Below are positions 11,271 to 23,065 of a DNA stretch of 52,607 nt, piece after piece. This DNA comes from Nemertoderma westbladi (taxonomy: Eukaryota > Xenacoelomorpha > Nemertodermatida > Nemertodermatidae): contig JAUCBJ010007403.1 in NCBI GenBank assembly GCA_032718475.1, positions 1-52,607 on the forward strand, given 5' to 3'. A program made the position numbers and the translations under genes. Each line of letters begins with the position of its first letter. Positions within the stretch are counted from its first letter, which is position 1. The notes under the pieces are model-generated. The model saw nothing but the letters and a program-made list of their open reading frames with translations. It did not search any database and was not told the origin of the DNA.

Positions 11271-11597
11271 TTTATTATACTAGCTAGTTTTTGCTATTTT
11301 TTTAATAAATATTATAGAAGAAGTGCTAGCTATCAATTTTGATAAAATATCAAAATTAGAAAAAATTAAAATGAAATTATAATTTTTAATTTGATCTAGA
11401 ACACATTTTTTAGTTTTAGATCACATTTTAAATTTTTTAAAATAGCTAGTATTTTCTACTTCTTTTTATAAATGTTTAGAACACGTGTAAGCTACCAATA
11501 TTGATAAATATTTTTTGTTCTAGAACACATTTTTTTGTTCTAGAACATTTTTAGGAAAAAAATTATCATACAACCCTTATTTTAAAAAATTGTTTCT
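11271..11597. other. AT-rich, no gene
   Basis: Contains short repeats of TTCTAGAACACATTTTT and TAGATCACATTTTA type. Nothing coding. Confidence 0.6.
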
Positions 11598-11862
11598 ATC
11601 GATATTTTTAGTCTCGATATTTTTCAACACTCGATATTTTTCAACACTCGATATTTTTACTCTCGATATTTTTCAACACTCGATATTTTTACTGTCGATA
11701 ATTTTCAACACTCGATATTTTTACTCTCGATATTTTTACTCTCGATATTTTTACTCTCGATATTTTTTGAACTCTCCATATTATCGTTATTTTTCAACAC
11801 TCGATATTTTTACTCGAGTTATTTTTACTCTCGATACTTTTCATGTCTCGATATTTTTCAAT
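11598..11862. repeat. TCGATATTTTT minisatellite
   Basis: About 17 copies of CTCGATATTTTT joined by either AC or CAACA, giving mixed 15- and 17-bp units. A 127-residue open frame across it is a by-product of the repeat. It separates two pieces of the same LINE. Confidence 0.9.
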
Positions 11863-12460
11863 ATAACCATCAGACCAGTATATGATGGTTCGTCAACATT
11901 TGTGTCTTCTGTGAAATTTGAAAGTTCAAAAAGGAGACACACTTGCGCCATTCTTGTTCATAATTGTGGTTAACTATGTTCTACGCATGTCCTTAGATCA
12001 TCATAATGATGATGGGATGATGTTAACTCCACCTACTGGCTCCAGAAGTCGAGGAAATCCTGCCAAGTACCAAACTGATCTAGACTTTGCTGATGACTTA
12101 GGAATATTCTCAGAATCAGTAGAGGAAGCCCAACGGTTCCTCAGCTCATTAGAACATGCTGCTTCTAGTGTTGGTCTTTTTAATAACTCCAGAAAGACCA
12201 AAATTTTCACAGTTAACTTTGAAAGTACTCAGCAAGTCTCTGACCGGATGAGCATAAGCTCAAAGGATGGTATGCTTAAGCATGTTGATGACTTCTGTTA
12301 CCTGTGATCATGGATCCGGAAGTCAGGTGAGGATCTTCGAATACGTAAGGGAAAGGCATCGGCAGCATTAATGGGCTTCCCAGGATTTGGAAGTCACCGA
12401 GAATTAATCGGAAACTTAAGGTCCGATTATTTAGAGCAGCAGTAGTTCCAGTGAACTAAC
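11863..12460 (+). mobile_element. LINE RT fragment (plus strand)
   Basis: Second plus-strand piece of the same LINE. It covers the region before and through the catalytic box: 'GDTLAPFLFIIVVNYVLRMS', then D-L-D-F-A-D-D and YL-stop-SWIRKSGEDL. It has a frameshift near 11930 and a nonsense codon at 12305. It overlaps the segment also present at 11018, so it is a separate insertion or duplication. Inactive. Confidence 0.85.
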
Positions 12461-12739
12461 ACCATCATGATCAATTTTAACTATGCATGCATGCATATAG
12501 TAGTATAACAGATGTTATAAAAATTTATACTTAATTGTAATATTGTCTTGCATGACAGTTTTGTTCTAAAATAATTGCACTAAAAATGTTGAATGAAATG
12601 AAAACGAGCTTGTATAGGAAATTTGTTTAGAACTTATATGATTATAATACAATAAATAATATTATTATATTGATATTATTATTACAATTATTATTATTTG
12701 TATGTTATTTTAATTTTAAATTACATATTTTTATTTCAG

Positions 12740-12853
12740 GATGATAAGACATTGGTGGTATTCAAAGGCAAACATTACTATATATACGATGTGGAAAAAA
12801 AGAGAATTAAAATAAAGCAGGAAATTAAGAAACGTTATGGGCGTTTCCACTAA
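12740..12853 (+). CDS. Hemopexin-like repeat, terminal exon
   Basis: Directly follows a good 3' splice site (TTTTTATTTCAG, ending 12739). It reads 37 codons in phase 0 to TAA at 12851. The start, DDKTLVVFKGKHYYIYD, fits the hemopexin-blade pattern 'dgktyfFkGdkYyrYd', followed by a basic tail (KKRIKIKQEIKKRYGRFH). It joins in phase to the exon ending at 706, which supplies the preceding P-E-V-W-D-A-S-F-F-R strand. This looks like the C-terminal end of an MMP- or vitronectin-like extracellular protein. No AATAAA is obvious in the next 200 bp. Confidence 0.7.
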   Translation, partial: DDKTLVVFKGKHYYIYDVEKKRIKIKQEIKKRYGRFH

Positions 12854-13465
12854 TACTATATAAGAGAGATGCAGGCCAACAATTCAGACTAAGTTGTAAA
12901 ATGAATGTTTGGGTAAATGTTTGGTGACGGGAATGTTGGAGTGCTTGGTAGAATTGGTCTTTTTGATGACATAGACCCTTCTCCATAATTTATTCAAAAA
13001 ATGAACAATATATTATGGGTGTACTTTACTATTTCGACCTTGGTATATTAGTATATTGTGTATAAAGTAGGCCATGGTAGATAGGCCTACTGGTGGAGGT
13101 TTTGCTACCGGTAACTAGTTTTAGTATGTATTGCAGTGCGGTACTTATAACGGCCAGACAATTGATAATAGACAGGCATGGACAGTAGTCACTCCTTCTA
13201 TACATTACATGGCGCTGCGAGTAGGGTCTTACTGATAAAACTACTATATAATGAACAGTGTGTTCTAGTTTTATGTGAGACAGAAGGACCACTCCATTAT
13301 TTATGCTATACGGAGTCAACTTACCGAACCTGCAGTGCGCAGGACTGCAAGTACTGACTGACTGAAGTACAGAAGTACTGGTAGTGTAATACCGGTACTG
13401 AAATATCAGCTAGGCAACTAGGGCTGGATAGCTCTTGTCCACCATTATCAGGTGAAAGCTGAATA
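12854..13465. other. No gene recognised
   Basis: Probably the 3' UTR of the hemopexin-like gene (first part) and spacer. Minus-strand frames of 72 and 96 codons have no recognisable features. Confidence 0.5.
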
Positions 13466-14745
13466 ATGACGACTAAAACAGGCCTTGATATTTCTGGTTT
13501 GAAGGCTTCTCGTCGGGGTTTTAAATCTGCTGTAACCAAAGCTCAACGTCAAAGCTCTAAGTTACGAGGTAATTGAACCAGCAGATCATTCATTTCCGAT
13601 GCAGATTTCGATACGGATTAGTGACTGGTCGAAGAAGTTTGACCGTTTTAGAGAGAGCGATATGGCCGTTTTGTGTCACCCAGATGCAGTAGCAACAGAT
13701 GGGGACAAAGATATTGACGATTTCGAGGAAGATCTACTTAAAGCACAAGAGCAACTAGCTGAGTTTGAAACTCTGGCCAATGCTCACAATGCGCGCGAAA
13801 TAGCTATTGCGGCTGCCATGGCCAATTCCAGTACATCCTCAATTAGGCCTACTGATGAAAGACAATGGCGGGGTAGAGAACTACAGGATAACTTACCTAA
13901 AACAACAGCTCGATGCCCTGTAACACTGGAATCGGATGCAGATTTTAGAAGGTTTAAGGAATGGCGAGCTCTGTGGAATAATTACTATAACTTAATGGAT
14001 CTTGAATCGCGAAGCCAGACCAAACAAGTTGCATGTTTTTGGGATTGTTGCTCCCCAGGATTTTTAACTATTATTCATCGCACGCTATCAATCCCTGCAG
14101 ATACTGATTTAGATATTGAAGAAATTCATAATCATATTCAAGAATATCTTCGTTCACTCCGTAACGCAAATTTGGATTGGCGGTCATTGCTTTCAATAAG
14201 ACAGAAAGAAAGCCAAAGTTATACTTCTGTGTGTAACGAAATAATCGAGTTGGGAGAGTATGCCAGTACATCAACTGTTACAGCAGATAGGTTGCATACT
14301 GCATTATTAATACTTGCGATATCCAACTATCAAGACTGCGAAAAATTAATCGCCCAGGATCAGCCACTAGATTTCAATGCATCACGAAAATTTATAATTA
14401 CATTAGAATCTGCACGAATAGCTTCTAAAAGCTTAGGAAAGGTAAGTCATTGTGTTGATACATCTATTAATATAAATAGAACTGAATATAATAAGAGAAA
14501 ATGGAATGTAAAACAAAGTGATGACAAATCCCGCAAAGTTACTAAACCTAGAATTAAGGAAATAAAGAAAAAAGATTTTATTAATACTGATCGATGTGGC
14601 CAGTGTGGTCAATGTGGTCATCAGACAATGAATAAGTGCCCTGCATTAAATTCAACATGTGTTTGTTGTGATGGCAAGGATTATTCCATTGTGTGTCCAT
14701 CTCAAAAATTAGCTGCAATCAACCTCTCCAATCAAATGGTGAGAC
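13466..14745 (+). pseudogene. LTR-retroelement Gag-like region, frameshifted
   Basis: A 36-codon ATG frame (13466-13576, L-K-A-S-R-R-G-F-K-S-A-V-T-K) resembles the basic N-terminus of metazoan LTR-element Gags. A frame change leads into the long frame from 13599. Residues about 110-280 of that frame look like a capsid domain (R-F-K-E-W-R-A-L-W; R-Q-K-E-S-Q-S-Y; repeated helical pattern), as in Ty3/gypsy-type Gags. Near residue 333 there is a nucleocapsid-like pair: CGQCGHQTMNKC, then CVCCDGKDYSIVC with one His replaced. No protease, RT or integrase follows. The frame runs on into the ORF3-like protein. Bel/Pao versus gypsy origin is not settled. Confidence 0.65.
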
Positions 14746-14761
14746 CTCAGACTCTTGATCC

Positions 14762-17700
14762 TAATAGTATGACGGATCCTCCTGAACTGTACTCATTGTT
14801 CAAAGATCTAGTGTTACCCGAACAATTAGTCGGTGGCACTCCGGTTGTGGGCTCTCTAGATATTCGCCCATCCTACCTAGCCGGATTGGGACGTGGACAG
14901 CTAATATCGCCGTTCAACCCGTATTATTGTCCCGGTTTAACCCCTATACAACCTGTCACCGAGGTGGAGGAGAGCGTTGTACGAAATGCGTTAGACGCTA
15001 TTCGACAAAAGATCGGAAAGGGAACCTACGATTGTTTAGACAAACATAAATTGCAACAACAAGTCCAAGCGGTAAAAGAATTGGCTTTACCCCAGTTCGA
15101 TCGGGAAATCCAGAATCTCGAAGAAGATATCGAACTTGGACGAACATACTCTCTACAAGAGTTCTTGGACGAACGCTTCCAACGACAAGCGGAGGAAAAT
15201 CAGCTCGAGGAGAAGCACATCGAAATGGATGAGAGAGAGGAAGCAGCTTTAGCCCAGCCAGAAGCTCAAATTCTTATGACTGATCTCTATTCCAAAACCA
15301 TCATTCATCCTTTGATGGTTCCCCATTTCGGAGACAAGCTCTTCGCCACGGTACAACCCCAACCGGTTGATATCAACTTAAGATCTAGAGATCTTATCGC
15401 TGACGCTCCTATGTTACAACGTCCGCCAATCGAGGCCGCTCTTGTCGACGGTATACTCGTTGAACCTCCGGACAATCGAGTGGATCTTGTCCATCGTATG
15501 GTACACGAGGTCAACCTACACGCTAGACCTTTACCAAACTCATTTTATGGGATCAAAGATCACCCTTATTATGTCAATCTGACTCAATATTATATGGTGA
15601 AACCGGAAGATCCTACGCACAGTTTAAAGTTTCTACCATTGATAAACCCCCTTGATCTTGTTGAACTCGAACAACTACAGAAACATTTAGATCAATTGGT
15701 TAAAGCAAACTCATTCAGAAAACCTTATAATGTTTCAAGAATAGAAAAGGACATAATACCTCCGTATAATCTCGATGGATTTATTAAAACTCGATTAGTC
15801 CATTGGAATGTCGACGTATTATTTGAGGAAGAGAGAATACAGTGATACGGAGATGCAGAGACTTATACTACACATTATCTGAAGTATAGCGATTTACCTA
15901 ACGCAAGCGAACGCGCAACCTTCTGGCATCCAGTGGGTATGACCATAGAAAACGCTACCAAAGAGTGGATCGAAACTCTTAACGTTATCGAAATGTATGG
16001 AGTTGTCACTTATGATAATGAAGGTAGCGTTCCGGTTGGAGAACTGGGAACTACGCGAATGATACACATACGAGGACTAGCTGGTTCTACCCATGTGTTT
16101 ACTCGAGCGTGTTCCAACGTGATCGATTATTCTTTTTGAGAGTCTCACCGAGATACAAAAGAAACTCCGACATGGACAATTCGAACTCGCGCAGCGTTAT
16201 GTTACCGATACTGAGCGCAAACCGGCCATGGGTATAGATGGATCTATGCTACCCCAGCCAGTGCTTGAGATGCTGTTTGACGAGAGAATCCTTAAAATCG
16301 GCTCAGCTGTTTATGGAGATCTCCAAAATGACTTCAGAAACATGGAGAATATCCCATATCCTTTCGTAGACACCCAGCTGATTGCACCATGGGCAGAAGG
16401 CCGAGGTTTCTTCCGAACTATGTATGCCAATACATCAAGCAGAATCAATAAAGTACAACGAACCTCTATCGGACATCTTGCCTTCCAAGAATACGGATGG
16501 AATTTCAAAGTTGGAAACCCTCTCAGTTACCAACAAATATATGGAGATCATTATTCTCGATTATATTTTGACGGACCATTTACCGCACCTGGTGTCGTCT
16601 ATAGCTTTATGAGTGTTCCACTCCATCCCTCATTAGCTATATACACTATCTTCGAGAACGCCGCACTTGTCGGTTGGCTAGCCGATGTGTGCAGTCGCAC
16701 TATACACGCTCATCCCTTACTGCTTGGAGCCAAACTCGCCAAGCTAGATTCACACAATAAATTCATACGATTCGAATGCTTTAGGCGCTTTCTGACTCCA
16801 TTCCGCAACGTTGATAGTCAGTTCAAGGACCGCGCTTTGACCAAGTTCAGCTTAAGAGACTCAGCTGCTGAGAAGTTGGACAGTGCTGGCTTCGCCATTT
16901 TTAAGGACGTTTGTATACAGAACTTACGTTCATCTGTCATACAAACACCCCGAATTCCCACAGGTTACTCTATTGTGGAAGTTCAAACAGTGGGTTCACT
17001 TGAGGAAACAGCTGCACCTACCTCAGCTATGCAATTGGAAGAAGAACCAATTTGCTTGGAGTCCGAGGAGATTCAACCCATAGCGCCCAGGAGCAGCGAC
17101 AATGATTATGTGCTGGAATGGTATCACGGTCCACAATGTCTCACAGCATACGATTATCGGCATGCCAATTATGTTTCTAGGAAATGTTGCCGATTAAGTG
17201 CATCACGAGATCACTTTACCCCTGTGGACTCCAGCGTACCCTGCTCCTACTTTAAAGATCAACCTGCTATGGAGATTTATTGTGCGTATTGTAGACTCAA
17301 TAATCTACACATCTTCGCAGTCTGTCCTCAATTTATGACTCAATGTCATCATTGTCAGTTCAAAGGACACGCAAGTTTCGATTGCGCTTTCAACCGAGAT
17401 CTAGAAAGCGTAGACGAAATGGTTGCCCTGCGATACATCAGAGCTTGGGAAGTTACCAGTTAAATAACTGGGAGCAAATCTTGGGATAGGAGTAGCGACC
17501 ACCCCTACCCTCGGGTAGCAGCTATCGAAAGAGGAGCCTTTGGGTCGCCTCCGGCTTCGGCCGACTGTTTGCTTTTGCTTTTGCTTGCTTGGGAAGCTAA
17601 CGCGGATCTCCATTGCGAATCACGTCATCGATACTATCCCGGACGTGCCTATGAAGGAGTCTATACGTTCCACCCCTATCTCTTTGCTTCCGTCGAGCAA

Positions 17701-18287
17701 AAATCTCACACTCCTAGCTACGAGCTGATGAAGCGTGTAGGCGAGAATATTTCAACTAAATTTGTTCACAAGTATCTTAGGAATAATTTAATCCTAATAA
17801 CCTGAATTCCTATAACTTGATCAACTTCATCCGTCAAGATCCGGAATACGGTGACTTGTTCATAAACTCGCATCCAGAGCTACAAGAAGTTCATAGACGA
17901 CCATATGAATATAAAGCCAGAGAACGCGAGTTGGAAAGAACCATCAAACCGAGGAAATTTCTCACTACACACAGTCAACCTACCGCTATCGTGCAAATGA
18001 CCCATCAGGGACCAGTAAGAGCTGCTGTCCTGAAACGCGATCTAAAGGTTGTTCGACCTCGTTCCACCGATGTTGACATCGATCAACCGGGTACCTCGAC
18101 CGGCGGATACACCGACCGTAATCCGAAACCTTCCGATGCAATTGTATTGCACCCCTCACCCAGGAGTTATAGCCCTCCTAGTAAAGTGGCTCTCCCCAAA
18201 GAGAAAAAGACTCTTACTAGCCTCATGCGGACATATTTCATCTTTTATAAGGAAAGACAGGGGCATATACGCATAATCTTTATATAA
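14762..18287 (+). pseudogene. Degenerate ORF3-like (exonuclease-like plus zinc-knuckle) gene
   Basis: Collinear with the ORF3 of the giant element (35054-38779). An N-terminal charged region (probable start ATG 14762, although open upstream into Gag) leads to a 'Y-D-N-E-G' motif (near 16014), 'LKIGSAVYGDL' (16291) and 'WLADVCSRT' (16676), each matching a motif in ORF3. CCHC knuckles CAYCRLNNLHIFAVC and CHHCQFKGHASFDC follow near 17281-17385. The first knuckle of ORF3 has no intact match. A 3' part matches ORF3 residues 980-1075. Lesions: nonsense at 15843, a frame change near 16130 in a T-run, nonsense at 17461 and a frame change near 17805. Overall similarity is low while the acidic motifs are kept, which suggests long selection before decay. 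Confidence 0.7.
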
Positions 18288-18323
18288 TTATTCATTGACT
18301 TTGGCTCTGTCTCAGCCACACAT

Positions 18324-18367
18324 GTTTAGGATCGTTGGATCACCGGTTTAGGATCGTTGGATCACCG
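18324..18367. repeat. Tandem duplication of 22 bp
   Basis: Two perfect adjacent copies of GTTTAGGATCGTTGGATC followed by ACCG, just after the broken ORF3-like gene. Confidence 0.9.
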
Positions 18368-19804
18368 ACAAGTCGCGCGACGGATGAGACGTACGGCCAC
18401 TGCTGTCATCTTACTACTGGGAACTACTGTCAGCTGGTGAGAGAAACAATGGTCAGCCATTGTCATTGATGAAAAGTATTCTAAAAGAGTGATTATGTAT
18501 ATGAATTGGAGAGTTACATGTTACATGACTGAAAGGCTGATGGTGAACTTTGTGGAGGTGCAGAAATCAAATTATCGTTACTCCTACTCTTCAGAATCAT
18601 TATCACAGTATTTTTACCAAACGTGGCATCAACTCTACAGGTCTACACAAAGTAACCACGTAGTGCGTAGCAGTAACCAGCAACGGGAACCGTTGGATTT
18701 AATCACCTTGCAGAGACTAAGGTTGTAATAATGTTTGAGTTTGTGAATGGATTTTACTCAAATTACTTGCAAGCCTTTTCAACTTCGGTGCTATTTCTAT
18801 ACATGCAATAAAATATAATAAATTCTACCAAAAATTTTTTATTTCAATGCAATTCTATCAGTTACATATTTTTAGAAAAAAAGTAGAACTTTTTCTCCCG
18901 ATTTTAGGGTATATTCAAGACATATATTTAGTCCCCACGTCCGTGTACCAGTAGTGCAATGTAGTTTTTACTACATCTGATACGCTAACTGACTTAGGGG
19001 CACCTAAATTTATATAGTACAGTACGCCTCGGAACGTTAAGGATTTTACGGGTTTGGAGGGGTTACGGTCAATCTGTATAGGTCTCGACGAAACTATAAG
19101 GGTGCAACTTCATACAATAGCGATTCCATTACCATTTGGGAATAGTATTCCAAATCGTATCTACACTGCTACGAAAATGACGTGTTTCTAGTTATTTCCG
19201 CTTTTCCGCATTTGTATGTACCGGTTCCATGAGCCTAAGCATTTAGCATGACAATTCTCTCGTATCTCATCTGGACCAATCAGTAAACAGTATTCGCCTA
19301 CGCCTATGCATGCGCGTATGTCCAATCGCTGAATGCAATGTATGGATACGTACGTACATACGGACGGTGTTATGCAAAAGCAGGGTGTTATCCCACATTT
19401 TGTCGAAATTGAGTTTTTTGGTACCATTAGATAGAGGAAAGTATGTAATCAACCTAATTAATGAGATCCTATTGCCCAATAATACGAAGAAATGCCTTAA
19501 AATACAAGAAAGTTAAGCCACAGTACGGATTTGTTATTAGTCAAAGAGTGTTAAACCACAAATAAAATTGCAAAAAAGATTTAATCCACATAATAATTGT
19601 GTGGCTTGACATCGCGTTGCAAGTATGACACCTTTTTTTGACAATTTAACGTTAAACACTTTGACATCAATATCTCAAATTGAACTTTCGGGGCTTTAAC
19701 ACCCTTTTGCATAAGATTCAAACACCAACGTGGATACAAACGTACGGCATTACGTGGAAAAGATTAACCCTTTATGGTAGGAAATTTGAATGTCTCATAT
19801 CATC
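18368..19804. other. No gene recognised
   Basis: AT-rich spacer. 19515-19700 has several scattered TTAAnCCACA-type words in both orientations but no clean inverted repeat. No coding evidence for the small frames. Confidence 0.5.
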
Positions 19805-21440
19805 TCACTAAGTAGACTACTACTACTACTAGGTCGAGCGAACTCGGACAGTGGAAATGAGATCCTTCCAGGCTTCCCGAATCTCCATAGTTGTCGCAAT
19901 TTCGTTTCTCCCAAGTTCAGTATCCCTTTCAAGTTGATCTATATATGTTATGGCCGGTTGTCCACGACAGCAGTGCCCACTGAATCTTAATCTGCATTCA
20001 CGGAGGGTGGTTGATACAGGTGGTATTGTACCATAAAGCTCGGCGTTTGTCATGTGTTGTCTCCAGCTGATGTTTAGGGCTGCCCTTAGTAGTCTTGTGT
20101 AGCAACCATCAATTCGTTGTTCAAGTGATTTAGTCAGTGTCCAGGTCTCACCCCCGTATAAAAATACACTTTCCACTGTGGCTCGAAAGAACTTGGTCTT
20201 CAGGTGCCTGGAGAGATCTGATTTCCAGATGGTATCCATTTTTGATAGAGCTACCCAAGCCTTTGCTTTCCTAACTTCTATGTCCTTTTTGCTACTCTCT
20301 ATCCATGATCCAAGGTACTGGAAGTCATCGACCTGCCTTAGTTGATTATTATCAATAGTTGTCAAGTTTCCATCAACATTAAAGGTCATGAATTCGGTCT
20401 TGATAGCATTTATATGCAATCCAACCTCCTTAGCAGCCCTCTCCACTTTATTTAGTAGAAGCTGTGCATCTGCTAGTGTATTAGAGAGCAGGGCGATGTC
20501 ATCCGCAAAGTCGGTGTCTGTGACTGTAGTTGCCGGATATCTACTACTTGTGCGTTCTTGAAGTGTGAATCCCAGATCTTCACCCTTTGTGGCCGTCCTC
20601 ATTGCGTAATCCAGCACAATTACAAATAGTAATGGTGCTAATGTGTCACCTTGCAGTACGCCAGCCAGGATTGAGAAAAACTCAGTTTCACCATCTGGTG
20701 AGAGTACCTGCGCTTCTGTGTCACAATATAGCAATCCAATGCCAGCAACAATTACTTCTGGTATTCCATAAGCTCTTAGGATTTCAAGCATTTTACCTCT
20801 ATGGATGGAGTCGAATGCCTTCTTGAAGTCCACAAAAGTCGACTGCGGGGAGATTCTTGACTTGATTCCTTCAATCAGTCTCCGTAGTGCAAGTATCTGA
20901 GCTATTGTCGATCTACTTGGTCGAAATCCGTTTTAGCTCTTACGCAGTAGTTTCTCTATGTGAGGCCTAATCCTATATAGAATCATTTTATTGTATATTT
21001 TGGCAGCTACCACAAGCAGACAGATCCCACGATAGTTTGTTGGTATGCCGAGGTCTCCTTTCTTGGGGAGAGGCTTTAGTTGACCTTTAGTCCAAATTGG
21101 TGGTGGCTTTTCCCCTTTTAACATCCGGTTGCAAACATTCAATAATGGTCTATTTAGCACTCCGGTTTTCCATACCTCCGCTGGGATTTCATCTAAATCC
21201 ACTCGCTTTATTATTGGACATGCTTTTAATGGTTCTTTGGAGTTCGGCAGGTGTGAAGTCCCCTGTTTTTATAGGTAGTGTCTTGTCATATATTTTCCTT
21301 GTAGGGCTGACATCGATGTTTGGTGGCTGCCCAAGCAAGTTGCTGAAGTGATTTTTCCACTTCCCAACACGTTCTTCAGGACTATCGGCTTTGAGGCGCC
21401 CCTTTGCACAACTTTTCCGACCAGATACCTCATTTACAGT
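19805..21440 (-). mobile_element. LINE (RTE-like), RT region, decayed
   Basis: On the minus strand, from high to low coordinates: a linker ending N-N-K-A-S-G (near 21195), a frame change, then LDEIPAEVWKTG...LKPLPKKGD...NYRGI (RT fingers, 21190-20935). A stop at about 20935 precedes a 334-codon frame (20833-19829). That frame has MDFKKAFDSI, AGVLQGDTLAPLLF, the catalytic D-T-D-F-A-D-D (about 20510), FQYLGSWIESS, LYGGETW and a C-terminal R-F-S-G-H-C region. These are the ordered motifs of a non-LTR retrotransposon RT. Its tail is an (ACT/TAG)n run at 19809-19832, the same type as the other LINE. The upstream endonuclease is absent. Confidence 0.88.
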
Positions 21441-21444
21441 TTGC

Positions 21445-21602
21445 AATGAAACCCAAAAACTGATACCACTAAAGGCTAAATAAAATACATGAAACCAAAA
21501 TAAGAATGAACCCAAATGAGAATAGTGCCCAAAACTTTGGGTTTCATCTATTTACTACCGGTCTGATTTGTTTATTTCTCTATTTCAGTATTTGGTTTCA
21601 TT
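21445..21602. repeat. Small inverted repeat
   Basis: Arms AATGAAACCCAAAAACTGA (21445-21463) and TCAGTATTTGGTTTCATT (21585-21602) pair with two small differences. It is next to the 5'-truncated end of the LINE. Possibly a short foldback element. Confidence 0.55.
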
Positions 21603-22299
21603 TCCTGTATTATATTGGTCAATTGGTACTGTGCCGTATTTAGATAGGGTAGGGACTCACAGTACACTGCTGATGATGGAGCTGTGTTTCCCCGGGTACA
21701 GTGTTTAAATCCTGAAACCCTTTATTTTTATCAAATTTAGTATGTAGACTTACCCCTTTCGGCGGACTAAATGTCCTGTATTTTCTAATATATAGGATAG
21801 TTATTCGTGCAGTTATTAAAGTGTTTATTTGTAGTTAGGTTTCATTTTTGATAGGAGACTGGATCACATTGTTTCTATATATATATTTCGCCAGTCAGGT
21901 TGTACTGTACCCATCTTGTTTCCTATAGTATATTATATATATATATTATATAATAGCTATTAATAACCTCGTAGCTATAAACTACTGTAGTAACATGGCT
22001 CCAAACGCCACAATAAGTACAAAGCTAACCTTTTTATAACGTATATATAACGTGATTTTTACATTTATTTATACAGCAACTGATTTAATTTGTGCAGTTC
22101 CTATCACTTATAATATAAACAATAATTTCGCAATGTTACAAACTTGGAATAAAACTATGTACATACATACTTGTTGCAAAGTACTTTACAGTGTTCTGAC
22201 CCTCGTGGCTTTATTTTCACTCACTCACTAACGTTCGTTCGTGTAACAAAGCATTCAGATCATGTGCTACTTTATACACAAGTATGTAAATAGCAGATA
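21603..22299. other. No gene recognised
   Basis: AT-rich spacer with (TA)n runs near 21935. Nothing coding seen. Confidence 0.5.
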
Positions 22300-22533
22300 G
22301 GGGGGAAACTGGACGCAATAAAAATTAATTCCTCTCCAGGGGAAATTGGACTCAAATTACAGCTGATTACCCTCAAAAATAAAACTGTACCTGTTCTATT
22401 ATGTTTAGTTTATTGCTTTGGTTAAAATGTAACCTGCTCCTTTCCCTAAATTGAGAATTTAACATTGAGTCGGGATATTAATTCGCCAAGATGGGATTTG
22501 CGTCCAGTCCCACCCCCCCCCCCCCTCCCCCCA
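22300..22533 (+). repeat. MITE, copy 1 (inverted partner at 44464)
   Basis: Begins G-rich, then AACTGGACGCAATAAAAATT. It ends ATTTGCGTCCAGT followed by a C-rich run, so ACTGGACGCAA forms terminal inverted repeats of about 12 bp next to G/C homopolymers. It is about 85 percent identical, as reverse complement, to 44464-44710. It has no ORF. Confidence 0.85.
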
Positions 22534-22782
22534 GGTTGTATACCCATCCTGTCATCACTATTTTTGCTTAGAAATACAGTGTCCATGTTCTGATTCTGCC
22601 GGCTTTTAATTTATTAACGTAACCAAATTGTAACGTATAATAAACTTAATTATAGTTATAGAATTATATTCCCTAAATACCGTGGATTTTCAAAATTTTA
22701 TTTTATTCGAATTAACTTTGTAAAGATTGCTTTGAGTTCTCATTCGTATTGGTTCTATCATTTGTACATCTATCGGTCAAGT

Positions 22783-22869
22783 GGTTCAGTAGCTCAGTCG
22801 GTAGAGCGTTGGAAATTATATGTGTAGTAGGTATTGAGTTCAAATCCTAGTAAGTGCGAATTATTTTTT
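22783..22869 (+). promoter_or_regulatory. tRNA-like Pol III unit in U3 (box A, box B, T6)
   Basis: Box A TAGCTCAGTCGGT (22790-22802) with a perfect GCTC/GAGC D-stem. Box B GAGTTCAAATCC is at 22836-22847, at tRNA-like spacing. A T6 run at 22864-22869 could stop Pol III. Acceptor, anticodon and T stems do not pair well, so it is not a functional tRNA gene. It is either a SINE-like capture or a retained promoter. The 3' LTR has the same unit at 39811-39897. Confidence 0.65.
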
Positions 22870-23065
22870 GTGTAGAATTTCAACTCATTTAAATTAACCG
22901 CTACAAATTAATTGCATTTGTCTGTACCAATGAGACTGTAGTTATTTGATTGTAACCAATGTCGTGCAAGTTATATATTAGCTGGACCAATAGCTATCTT
23001 TAAAACCTTGTTAGAACCCATAGAACAATCGAGAATTTTCTCGATTGATTGCGGCACAAATTTAG

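Noticed and set aside
19296-19420. Gene across overlapping small ORFs
   Set aside because: Frames on both strands overlap in a low-stop region; no protein features.
22783-22858. Functional tRNA gene in the LTR
   Set aside because: Acceptor, anticodon and T stems do not pair; only promoter boxes and the D-stem are good.
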